Assembly: GCA_002338605.1 (NCBI GenBank)
Contig: DDIP01000021.1
Location: 2,415-8,174 of the forward strand
From: Proteobacteria bacterium UBA1847
GTDB taxonomy: Bacteria > Pseudomonadota > Gammaproteobacteria > Steroidobacterales > Woeseiaceae
Reading direction: 5' to 3'
Length of the DNA stretch: 5,760 nt
Part shown: piece after piece, positions 1-5,510 of the stretch
Layout: each line of letters begins with the position of its first letter
How positions within the stretch are numbered: position 1 is the stretch's first letter
The notes under the pieces: model-generated
Databases searched by the model: none
Told to the model about the DNA's origin: nothing
Seen by the model: the letters and a program-made list of their open reading frames with translations, nothing else
Made by a program: the position numbers and the translations under genes

Positions 1-533
1 CGCAGGCTGCCGTAGGAGCCACCTTGCAGAAATACATCGCCACCAAAGCCATTGCCGGGCCGTTTCGTGACGATGTTGATTACGCCACCCATGGCGTCGG
101 ATCCCCAGAGCGTCGACTGCGGGCCGCGTAATATCTCGATGCGGTCGATACTGGCCGGGTCGAGGCGTGCAAAATCGAACCCACCACCCGGTGCGCCCGG
201 GTCGTTGACAGCAACACCATCGATGATCACCAGGGTCTGGGCACTCGCGGCACCGCGGATCCTGACCGAGGCAGCACCACCCAGGCTTCCGTTCTGGTTG
301 ATCGTGACGCCGGGCACCAGTGAAATCGCGTCAATAACGTAGTCAACGCCGAGTGCCTCGATTTCGTCCGCGGAAATGACAGTGACGCTTGAGCCGACTT
401 CGGCGCGTGGTTGCTCGAGCCGGACACCGTAGACGATCACAGAATCGCGATCGTGTTGATCCGGCGCCTGGGCGTGGGCGAGGCTACCCAGGGGCAGGGC
501 TAGAACGATACCTGTCAGGAATGAAATTTTCAT
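1..533 (-). CDS. btuB: TonB-dependent outer-membrane receptor, BtuB-like (partial, N-terminal 177 residues)
   Basis: The gene starts at ATG 533 and runs off the left edge, so only the signal peptide and most of the plug are present. Residues 1-21 form a signal peptide (MK start, hydrophobic core, cleavage probably after AHA). A TonB-box-like DSVIV lies at 30-34. The plug domain follows (about 45-177), with the conserved stretches SLVPGV (71-76), VRIRG (90-94), LVIIDGVAVNDP (101-112), APGGGFDF (114-121), IDRIEILRGPQSTLWGSDAMGGVINIVTK (129-157). The wording around IDGV, NDP and GGGFDF matches the cobalamin receptor BtuB. By family, it would bind cobalamin or a related corrinoid outside the cell and import it to the periplasm using TonB energy. 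The cobalamin riboswitch immediately upstream strongly supports a corrinoid substrate. Start choice: ATG 533 gives the signal peptide directly and has a purine-rich GGGGA at 541-545, 7 bases upstream. The beta-barrel is not visible, so a non-B12 TonB receptor cannot be excluded from the protein alone. Confidence 0.94.
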   Translation of the reverse strand, partial: MKISFLTGIVLALPLGSLAHAQAPDQHDRDSVIVYGVRLEQPRAEVGSSVTVISADEIEALGVDYVIDAISLVPGVTINQNGSLGGAASVRIRGAASAQTLVIIDGVAVNDPGAPGGGFDFARLDPASIDRIEILRGPQSTLWGSDAMGGVINIVTKRPGNGFGGDVFLQGGSYGSL

Positions 534-546
534 TGGATTTTCCCCG

Positions 547-571
547 ATGTCCGGGCGTCGACGTCGGACAT
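547..571 (-). promoter_or_regulatory. Hairpin abutting the btuB ribosome binding site
   Basis: A perfect 7-base inverted repeat (ATGTCCG / CGGACAT) with an 11-base loop ends two bases before the GGGGA Shine-Dalgarno-like sequence (541-545) of the receptor gene. No run of T follows, so it is not an intrinsic terminator. Its place suggests control of ribosome access, as the last element of the riboswitch expression platform. The structure is seen; the role is inferred. Confidence 0.5.
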
Positions 572-573
572 AT

Positions 574-636
574 TGAAACGACTGGTTGCGGCTTCACTGA
601 TCATGCAGTGCGACGAACCGACTACATGTCGTTTCA
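574..636 (-). promoter_or_regulatory. Nested stem structure in the btuB leader (candidate expression platform)
   Basis: Between the aptamer and the receptor start, a 9-base perfect inverted repeat (TGAAACGAC at 636-628 and GTCGTTTCA at 582-574, read on the minus strand) encloses 45 bases. A smaller perfect stem, CACTG/CAGTG with a 6-base loop, is nested inside at 610-595. No T tract follows. The pairing is visible in the sequence; that it forms in the RNA and switches with ligand is inference. Confidence 0.5.
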
Positions 637-688
637 CGGGAAGTGAGATTCCGGCCCTGCAGGTTAACCCGACCTTGGACGAACGACG

Positions 689-850
689 CGATGGCAGGTT
701 TCCTGGCTTGTTGATCGTCAATGTTGGCCGCCTTCCCGGGACAGGTCGTCCCAGTGGCTAGCTGGCCAGCATTTCCCAACTTACAGTTGCGGGTACAGCC
801 CCGGAATTTCTCCGGATTCCCTCTTAGCTCCTGACATCGGAGCACCATCT
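689..850 (-). promoter_or_regulatory. Cobalamin (adenosylcobalamin-class) riboswitch aptamer
   Basis: Read on the minus strand, all the conserved blocks of the cobalamin riboswitch occur in order. GGTGCT lies at 846-841, AAGAGGGAA near 825-817, the GGGGCTG...CCCGCAACTGTAA block ends at 781 (GCAACTGTAA 790-781), GCCACTG is at 758-752, a GGGAC/GTCCC stem at 752-738, GGGAAGGC at 737-730, and the B12 box AGCCAGGAAACCTGCC ends at 693. The box differs from the usual AGYCAGGAGACCTGCC by one base. The ends pair as P1 (GATGG 849-845 with CCATC 694-690). It lies upstream of a BtuB-like receptor on the same strand, the classic arrangement in which cobalamin binding shuts off expression of the importer. 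About 155 bases separate it from the start codon and hold the probable expression platform. Confidence 0.96.
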
Positions 851-858
851 GGGAACAG

Positions 859-887
859 AAATTAGTGCAGCCTCCCGGCCATGTCAA
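859..887 (-). promoter_or_regulatory. Sigma70-type promoter for the riboswitch-btuB transcript
   Basis: On the minus strand, a perfect -35 TTGACA (887-882) is followed after exactly 17 bases by TAATTT (864-859), a weak -10 that keeps T1, A2 and T6. Transcription would start near 852, right at the 5' edge of the aptamer P1 stem, which is what a riboswitch leader needs. The -35 lies only about 17 bases past the greB stop codon. A shifted -10 (ACTAAT) with a 15-base spacer is an alternative. Confidence 0.65.
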
Positions 888-903
888 ACGGACCCGAAGG
901 AGT

Positions 904-1395
904 TTAGGAGTAGCGAATCGATAACACGCTCAGAGTCTGTTCACGCTCACCGGTCTTCACAACCACGTCATCCCCGACCCGCCTGCTTCTGAGGGCTTTT
1001 GCCAGTGGCGAATCCATACTGATAGCCTGGCATTTCGGGTCGGTTTCGTCCGGGCCAACGATCCTGTAGGTGAGGGTCGCGCCGCGTTCATCGCGCAACT
1101 CGACGGTGGCGCCAAAGTAGATGGCGTCGCCGTTCGGAGATTCGCGCACAACCTTGAGGCTTGGCATCCGTTTCTGAAGGTAGTGAATCCGACGATCCAG
1201 GCCGCCGAGCTCTTTCTTGCGATAAATGTATTCGGCATTCTCAGACCGGTCGCCCTCGGCCGCTGCGGCCGCAAGTGCTTTGACGACTTCGCGCCGGCGG
1301 CGCCAAAGTTCATCGAGCTCGGTTTGCAGCGCATTGAATCCAGCCGGCGTGATGTACGGCGAAGAGCTGGGGGGTGGGGGTCGCCAGCGTCCCAT
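904..1395 (-). CDS. greB: Transcription elongation factor GreB
   Basis: This 163-residue protein is a GreA/GreB-family factor. It would enter the RNA polymerase secondary channel and stimulate cleavage of backtracked transcripts. Residues about 14-85 form the N-terminal coiled coil. Its tip carries the family signature EGDRSENAEYIYRKKEL (from residue 47), including the acidic D49 and E52 that correspond to the catalytic Asp/Glu of E. coli Gre factors, followed by LDRRIHYLQKRM, which favours GreB over GreA. Residues about 90-163 are the FKBP-like domain (FGATVELRDE, YRIVGPDETDP, ISMDSPLAKALRSRRVGDDV). Length matches the family (E. coli 158). The start at ATG 1395 gives MGRWRPPPPSSSPYITPAGF, an N-terminus I recognise from other gammaproteobacterial GreB proteins; no clear Shine-Dalgarno is visible. 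It lies 34 bases after rdgC on the same strand, so the two are probably co-transcribed. Confidence 0.95.
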   Translation of the reverse strand: MGRWRPPPPSSSPYITPAGFNALQTELDELWRRRREVVKALAAAAAEGDRSENAEYIYRKKELGGLDRRIHYLQKRMPSLKVVRESPNGDAIYFGATVELRDERGATLTYRIVGPDETDPKCQAISMDSPLAKALRSRRVGDDVVVKTGEREQTLSVLSIRYS

Positions 1396-1429
1396 TGCTA
1401 ACTATTGGCACGCCAGGCAAGCTTTGGCA

Positions 1430-2317
1430 TCAGGCGAATCCATTCAGCAGTTTCTTAAGATCGGTCATCATCTGGCGCAGCGTCCCACTCATCAGAACGA
1501 ATTCTGCATCAAGGCGCGCAAGCGGATCCAGTTCGTCGCCATGATCGTCGTCCATACCGAGAAAACGGAGTTTGCCAAGTGTACCGTCCTGGTCGATAAC
1601 ACAGCTCAGGATATTGTCATACTCAATCGCGAGGTGTGTAAGGCGCATGCCGTCGGTGACATGATTCCGAATGCTTTTCTCACTTAAATCAAACTGGCTC
1701 CAGCGCACCTTCGAGCCCGCATCCGCAGAATCCTGCATTCTGCATTCCCGACCCACAGCAAATTGCCGGGGGGCATCACCGAGGAATATCCTCGTCAGCA
1801 GTTCGCCGACGGGCTGGTTGAATTGCAGGGGACGGAGATTACTGATCGGCATCGCAGCGCCAAGTCGGCGCAGGAATCGCTCCGCTACAGAGGCCTGAAG
1901 CGCATCGATGCCAATCAGGTTCTCTTTGAGGTCAACAAATCCCCAGGTGCGATCTGATCGAAGCATTGCCTTGGGCATCAGTTCATCGCGTGCTTCGGCC
2001 TTCATCCGGCGTTTCTCGCTCGCGCTTGGCGCCTCTTTCATGCGAGCTGCGTAATCGTCGATTCGAACGTCAAGTTCTTCTTTAATAACGGACGGTGGCA
2101 GCACTCGTGACTGGCTACGCATTCGTATCAGGTCCGCACCGTTAACACGGCGTGCAAGCGCATCGCCAGCATCCGGGTAGATTGCTACCCAGCCCGAACT
2201 TCGCTCCGTCAGCGGTCCGCAGGGCTTGAATTCTGCCGCTCGCAGGGCCTGGGTGACCTCTTCCTCGGAGTTGGGCCAGCCATCGCCGATGCGGTAAAAG
2301 CGTACGTTTCGAAACAT
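1430..2317 (-). CDS. rdgC: Recombination-associated protein RdgC
   Basis: The product is 295 residues from ATG 2317 (E. coli RdgC has 303). RdgC is a nucleoid-associated, ring-forming DNA-binding dimer that restrains RecA loading and is linked to replication-fork and recombination control. Matches to the family run along the whole length: MFRNVRFYRIGDGW at the start, FKPCGPLTERSSGWV (about 30-44), VLPPSVIKEELD (72-83), RMKAEARDELMPKAMLR (104-120), WGFVDLKENLIGIDA (about 125-139), and the C-terminal RLDAEFVLMSGTLRQM. The frame stays open upstream to ATG 2356, which would add 13 residues (MILRRPTGNRKKT). I prefer 2317 because family members begin at this point, AGAAAGAAG precedes it as a weak ribosome site, and the longer start would fall inside the candidate promoter. 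It is divergent from the KAS III operon and followed by greB. Confidence 0.95.
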   Translation of the reverse strand: MFRNVRFYRIGDGWPNSEEEVTQALRAAEFKPCGPLTERSSGWVAIYPDAGDALARRVNGADLIRMRSQSRVLPPSVIKEELDVRIDDYAARMKEAPSASEKRRMKAEARDELMPKAMLRSDRTWGFVDLKENLIGIDALQASVAERFLRRLGAAMPISNLRPLQFNQPVGELLTRIFLGDAPRQFAVGRECRMQDSADAGSKVRWSQFDLSEKSIRNHVTDGMRLTHLAIEYDNILSCVIDQDGTLGKLRFLGMDDDHGDELDPLARLDAEFVLMSGTLRQMMTDLKKLLNGFA

Positions 2318-2348
2318 GGTCTTCTTTCTGTTGCCAGTGGGGCGCCGC

Positions 2349-2377
2349 AGTATCACTATTTCAATGCGGGAAGTCGA
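2349..2377 (-). promoter_or_regulatory. Weak candidate promoter for rdgC-greB
   Basis: On the minus strand, TCGACT (2377-2372) and GATACT (2354-2349) are separated by 17 bases. Each matches the sigma70 consensus at four of six positions. The implied start near 2342 would give a leader of about 25 bases before ATG 2317. This is a pattern match only, and chance hits of this quality are common. Confidence 0.3.
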
Positions 2378-2439
2378 CCGGGACTACGCAAGCAATAGCT
2401 ATCGACAGCCAGTTCGGCATCATCAGCAGTTCATTAACT

Positions 2440-2457
2440 ATCCCACAGTTCTGGGAT
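2440..2457 (+). repeat. Perfect inverted repeat in the divergent intergenic region (possible operator)
   Basis: ATCCCA and TGGGAT form a perfect 6-base palindromic pair separated by 6 bases (CAGTTC), about 65 bases before the KAS III ribosome binding site and about 120 bases from the rdgC start. The 18-base size fits a dimeric repressor site or a small RNA hairpin. No T tract follows, so it is not a terminator. The remaining intergenic sequence (2318-2523) shows no convincing plus-strand promoter to my eye. Confidence 0.35.
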
Positions 2458-2508
2458 TTCCGCCGCGAGCAAAATACCGGCTGAATGGGAATGGCGGGAT
2501 CAACCGCC

Positions 2509-2515
2509 AGGGAAG
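2509..2515 (+). promoter_or_regulatory. Shine-Dalgarno deciding the KAS III start
   Basis: AGGGAAG lies 8 bases upstream of GTG 2524, ideal ribosome-site spacing. It lies inside the frame if ATG 2485 were used, so it argues for the GTG as the true start. Confidence 0.65.
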
Positions 2516-2523
2516 TAAGTAGA

Positions 2524-3534
2524 GTGGAAAAGTGCGTACGAATGGTCGAGGTAGCGGGTGCTTTGCCCGCATCTGTCCGAACCAGTTTCGATGTTGAAGC
2601 GATGGTGTCGCAGTCAGGGGGTCGATTCAGGCCGCGGCGGGGCATCATTGAAGCCCTGTCTGGCGTTCGAGAGCGGCGGGTGGCCGGCAACGAGGAGCAA
2701 TGTTCGGACCTGGCGGTCAACGCCTGCCGGCAGGTCTTGCGGCGATCCGGCGTTTCACCGGAATCGATCGATCTGTTGATATTTGCGTCGGCGGGACAGG
2801 ATCTGATCGAACCGGCAACTGCGCATATCGTGCAATCAAAACTGGGTACACGGTGCCCGGTTTTTGACGTCAAGAATGCCTGCAATAGTTTCCTGAACGG
2901 CGTGCAGCTTGCGGAATCGCTTATTGCCAGCGGCGCGGGCAAGAATGTTCTCGTTGCCGTCGGCGAAATTAGCTCGCGTGGAATCGCGTGGCATGCGGAC
3001 AGCCTTAACGACTTCAAAATGAATATGCCGGGTTACACCATGGGAGATGCGGGAGCTGCGGCGTTGTTCTCGGCGGCAACTGATGGCAGCGGCATCTTCT
3101 ATCGCAAATTCGCATCATTGAGTGAGCACTGGGAGCTGACGACGGTACTGGCGGGTGGATCAATGCATCCGCGCGGCGCGGAGCATTCGTATATTCGCGC
3201 CAATAGTCCAAGACTCAAACTCGCATTTCGCGAAATCGGCTTGCCTTTTCTGCGCACGGCTTTGAACGAAGCCGGTGTTCAGTTCGAGGATTTCAAGCGC
3301 ATCTTCGTTCACCAGGTATCGTTGGCTTACTTGAATAACATGCTCGAAGAAAGTGGGATCCCGGCTGGCAAGGTTGAAATCACGGTACCGGAACTGGGCA
3401 ATCTGGCCGCAGCCACCATTCCGGTGGCGCTCGCACAGGCACGGGAGCGCGGCACGATTGGCCGTGGGGATCGCGTCATGTGTCTGGGCCTGGCCAGTGG
3501 TATCAGCATTGGCGTGTTAATGATGGATCTCTAA
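2524..3534 (+). CDS. 3-oxoacyl-ACP synthase III (KAS III / FabH-OleA-like) condensing enzyme
   Basis: This is a 336-residue thiolase-fold enzyme of the KAS III group, which performs decarboxylative or non-decarboxylative Claisen condensation on acyl thioesters in the cytosol. From GTG 2524 the triad is Cys120 (in KNACNSFLNG), His263 (in FVHQVS) and Asn293 (in ELGNLAAATIP), all intact. Other family marks are GVRERRVAGNEE near 47-58, GYTMGDAGAAALF near 169-181, and the C-terminal GDRVMCLGLASGISIG. The opening MVEVAGALPASVRTSFDVEAM aligns with the FabH N-terminus. The HQVS around the active His, rather than the HQAN of FabH, recalls OleA-type enzymes. Start: GTG 2524 has AGGGAAG at 8 bases; the frame continues up to ATG 2485 (13 more residues), and ATG 2542 is the other candidate. 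It is the first gene of a tight four-gene run with a glycosyltransferase, a P450 and an acyl-activating enzyme, so a role in a dedicated lipid or polyketide-like pathway is more likely than housekeeping fatty-acid initiation. Substrates are unknown. Confidence 0.92.
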   Translation: MEKCVRMVEVAGALPASVRTSFDVEAMVSQSGGRFRPRRGIIEALSGVRERRVAGNEEQCSDLAVNACRQVLRRSGVSPESIDLLIFASAGQDLIEPATAHIVQSKLGTRCPVFDVKNACNSFLNGVQLAESLIASGAGKNVLVAVGEISSRGIAWHADSLNDFKMNMPGYTMGDAGAAALFSAATDGSGIFYRKFASLSEHWELTTVLAGGSMHPRGAEHSYIRANSPRLKLAFREIGLPFLRTALNEAGVQFEDFKRIFVHQVSLAYLNNMLEESGIPAGKVEITVPELGNLAAATIPVALAQARERGTIGRGDRVMCLGLASGISIGVLMMDL

Positions 3535-4314
3535 GTGCGCACTCAGGAACAAGCGGCTGTGACCCACGACCTGTACGTCGTCGTGCCCTTTTTTAACGAA
3601 GAGCAAGCATTGCCGCAGACGCTAAGGGCATTAGTCGAGCAGGAGAATCAAAACTTTGCGTTGGTTCTGGTTGACAACGGCAGCACCGATGCCAGTGCGG
3701 CAATTGCGATTGAGTTTTCACATCGTATTCGTCATTTCGCTGTGCAGGTTATCCAGGAGCCTGTCAAGGGCACCGGGGCCGCGGCTGATACGGGATTTCG
3801 GCACGCAATCGCTGCAGGGGCACGATGGATTGCGCGAACAGATGCGGACTGTTTGCCGCGTGCAAACTGGACCCGCGTGTTACGCCAGGCGCTCGAGGTG
3901 AACGGGCTCGACTTTGTTGCCGGGAGAATTAAGCCGCGGCAGGACGAATTGCCATTGTCGCGAGCTCGACGTGCGTTGATCGGTTTGGTGGTCTGGATTG
4001 CGGAAAATTACGGCAAGATCCACCGACGCGGTCCGCAGTTTCGCTACCCGTACTTCATGGCTGCCGGCAATAACCTGGCAATCAGCGCTGAGCTCTATTT
4101 GCAAAGCGGCGGATTCCCACGTTCATCGCTGGAAGATGTTAATGAAGATCGCGTGCTGTCGGAAACGGTTAGAACGTTGACCGCGAATGCAGCGTTTCGT
4201 GACGACCTGGTTGTCCATAATTCTGTGCGGCGATTGCAGGCATACGGCGTGGTCAATACCTTGCGCTGGTATCGAAATCGAGGCTACCGCCCGGACGTGG
4301 TTGATATTCGGTGA
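3535..4314 (+). CDS. Family 2 glycosyltransferase, soluble-type
   Basis: The 259-residue product has the GT-A fold signature of family 2: YVVVPFFNEEQALPQTLRAL (14-33), LVLVDNGSTDAS (43-54, with nucleotide-binding D47), and the metal-binding DAD motif in RTDADCLP (101-108). An acidic LEDVNEDRVLSE (199-210) probably provides the catalytic base, and LRWYRNRGYR sits near the C-terminus. By family it would transfer a sugar from a nucleotide-sugar to an acceptor. I see no clear transmembrane segment, only a mildly hydrophobic stretch at 147-155, so it looks cytosolic or peripheral. GTG 3535 directly abuts the TAA of the KAS III gene; GTG 3559, with AGGA 10 bases upstream, is an alternative start that trims 8 residues before VTHDLYVVVP. 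Its end overlaps the P450 start by four bases. Acceptor and sugar cannot be told; the neighbours suggest a lipid-like or polyketide-like acceptor. Confidence 0.92.
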   Translation: MRTQEQAAVTHDLYVVVPFFNEEQALPQTLRALVEQENQNFALVLVDNGSTDASAAIAIEFSHRIRHFAVQVIQEPVKGTGAAADTGFRHAIAAGARWIARTDADCLPRANWTRVLRQALEVNGLDFVAGRIKPRQDELPLSRARRALIGLVVWIAENYGKIHRRGPQFRYPYFMAAGNNLAISAELYLQSGGFPRSSLEDVNEDRVLSETVRTLTANAAFRDDLVVHNSVRRLQAYGVVNTLRWYRNRGYRPDVVDIR

Positions 4315-5510
4315 GCTACACGCGGCACGAAGAGGCTCTGAATTTTGCGGCGCATCCCTTGCTATGGGCGCTCGCAAGAATGGCACGTCATCGCCGTCCG
4401 TGCTGGCGAGTTCCCGGCCTGGGCGTCGTTGTTAGCGACGCACGAATGGCACGCGAGATTCTGAGCCGGGATACGGAGTTTACGAAAAACGGTCCAGGCA
4501 GTTTTGCCAGCGTAATCTCCGAGGGTCTGGGCGATATGGCGCTTGGAAACATGGACGGCGCAAAGCATCGTGAGCTGCGATACGCGCTGGCGGAAGTGCT
4601 GGCGCCGGAACGCGCGGAGAGCATCATTCGTGAGCGTCGTACAGATTTGTACACGATGTGTGACTCACTTAGACGAGGCAGCATCGTCGATATTGCACGT
4701 TTCACCCGGGGCTGGGCTGGTCGAATTGCGTTCGACGTTATTGGTGCCAGGCCGCCGGCGGGCGAGGAGGATGCCGCAAGCCAGGAACTGGTGCGCCGCA
4801 GTGCAGGACTGTCGTCCATACTCGGATTTCGCAAACCGTCAGCAGGAGCAATGCGTAAAGCTGCAGTTGACCGCGACGCATTGGCCGAATTCTTTCGCGA
4901 TGCGTACCGACAACCAGCGCCACCGCGATCGCTTATCGCGGTACTTCATGATTTGCAGCTCGATTTTGAGTCGGCACTGGGTTTGTTGCTGATATACGCC
5001 ATCGGTGGGACGCTGACACTAAGCGCCGCATTGCCGAGAATTCTTGCCCTGCTGATTGACAGCGGGTCTTATCGCGAGCTGGTTCGGAATCCAGCGCTGA
5101 CTTCACAGGTAGTGGACGAGGGCCTGCGATTTACTACTCCGTTGCCGGGAACGGTTCGCATCGTTCGAAAACCGGTGGTTGTTGACGGTATTGCGCTGGC
5201 CGCCAGCACCCGGCTGATTATTTTGACCTGTAACATGGCGCGGGACCCAGAGTATTTTGAGAATGCCAACCGGTTTGAAATCTCGCGTGTCTACAATTCG
5301 CGTGCTGGACGATTATGGTACGGGGCAGGCGTACACCGATGCGCCGGTTTTAGCCTGGCGCAGCGCGAACTGAAGGAAGCGCTCAGCGTGTTCGCCGCCC
5401 GGGTTCCATCGCTTCGTATCACGGATCGTAGAGTGACATTCGGAGCCTTGTTGCCGGCGTATCGCGAGCTGCTGATTGATTCATCCGGGGCCATGCACGA
5501 ATGGCGGTGA
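4311..5510 (+). CDS. Cytochrome P450 monooxygenase (bacterial soluble class)
   Basis: The product has 399 residues, the usual length for soluble bacterial P450s. The heme-thiolate loop is WYGAGVHRCAGFSLAQ (336-351) with Cys344 as axial ligand; the usual Phe of FGxGxHxC is Tyr337. The K-helix ExxR is E270-G-L-R273, the C-helix heme-propionate pair is H86 and R90 (KHRELR), and DPEYFENANRFEISR (312-326) is the meander region. The I-helix reads AIGGTLTLSAAL (230-241): Thr236 of the acid-alcohol pair is kept, but the acidic residue before it is Leu235. The enzyme would bind heme and oxidise a hydrophobic substrate with electrons from a separate ferredoxin system; none is encoded here. The start GTG 4311 overlaps the preceding stop as GTGA; no strong Shine-Dalgarno is seen, so translation is probably coupled. 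ATG 4380 is a possible shorter start. Substrate is unknown, but the neighbours point to an acyl or polyketide-like chain. Confidence 0.96.
   Translation: MSYTRHEEALNFAAHPLLWALARMARHRRPCWRVPGLGVVVSDARMAREILSRDTEFTKNGPGSFASVISEGLGDMALGNMDGAKHRELRYALAEVLAPERAESIIRERRTDLYTMCDSLRRGSIVDIARFTRGWAGRIAFDVIGARPPAGEEDAASQELVRRSAGLSSILGFRKPSAGAMRKAAVDRDALAEFFRDAYRQPAPPRSLIAVLHDLQLDFESALGLLLIYAIGGTLTLSAALPRILALLIDSGSYRELVRNPALTSQVVDEGLRFTTPLPGTVRIVRKPVVVDGIALAASTRLIILTCNMARDPEYFENANRFEISRVYNSRAGRLWYGAGVHRCAGFSLAQRELKEALSVFAARVPSLRITDRRVTFGALLPAYRELLIDSSGAMHEWR

Noticed and set aside
594..887. 97-residue open frame on the minus strand through the riboswitch region
   Set aside because: It covers the cobalamin aptamer and its promoter; the sequence constraints there are those of the RNA, and the peptide shows no known motif.
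1367..1380. G-rich tract (six and five G in a row) that could suggest a G-quadruplex
   Set aside because: Only two G-runs are present; it is explained by a run of four Pro codons near the greB N-terminus.
1400..1429. Short inverted repeat (GCCA/TGGC around AAGCTT) between rdgC and greB as a terminator
   Set aside because: The stem is only about four bases and no T tract follows in the direction of transcription.
1226..1687. 153-residue open frame on the plus strand across greB and rdgC
   Set aside because: Antisense to two recognised genes and bridging their junction; no family features.
2317..2356. Longer rdgC start at ATG 2356
   Set aside because: The added 13 residues have no counterpart in the family and would run into the candidate promoter; ATG 2317 begins with the conserved MFRNVRFYR.
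2361..3017. 218-residue open frame on the minus strand opposite the KAS III gene
   Set aside because: No recognisable motif, Ser/Thr/Arg-rich composition typical of an antisense shadow, and it covers the well-supported KAS III coding region.
4388..4834. 148-residue open frame on the minus strand opposite the P450 gene
   Set aside because: Low-complexity Ser/Arg/Pro-rich shadow of a confident P450 coding region.
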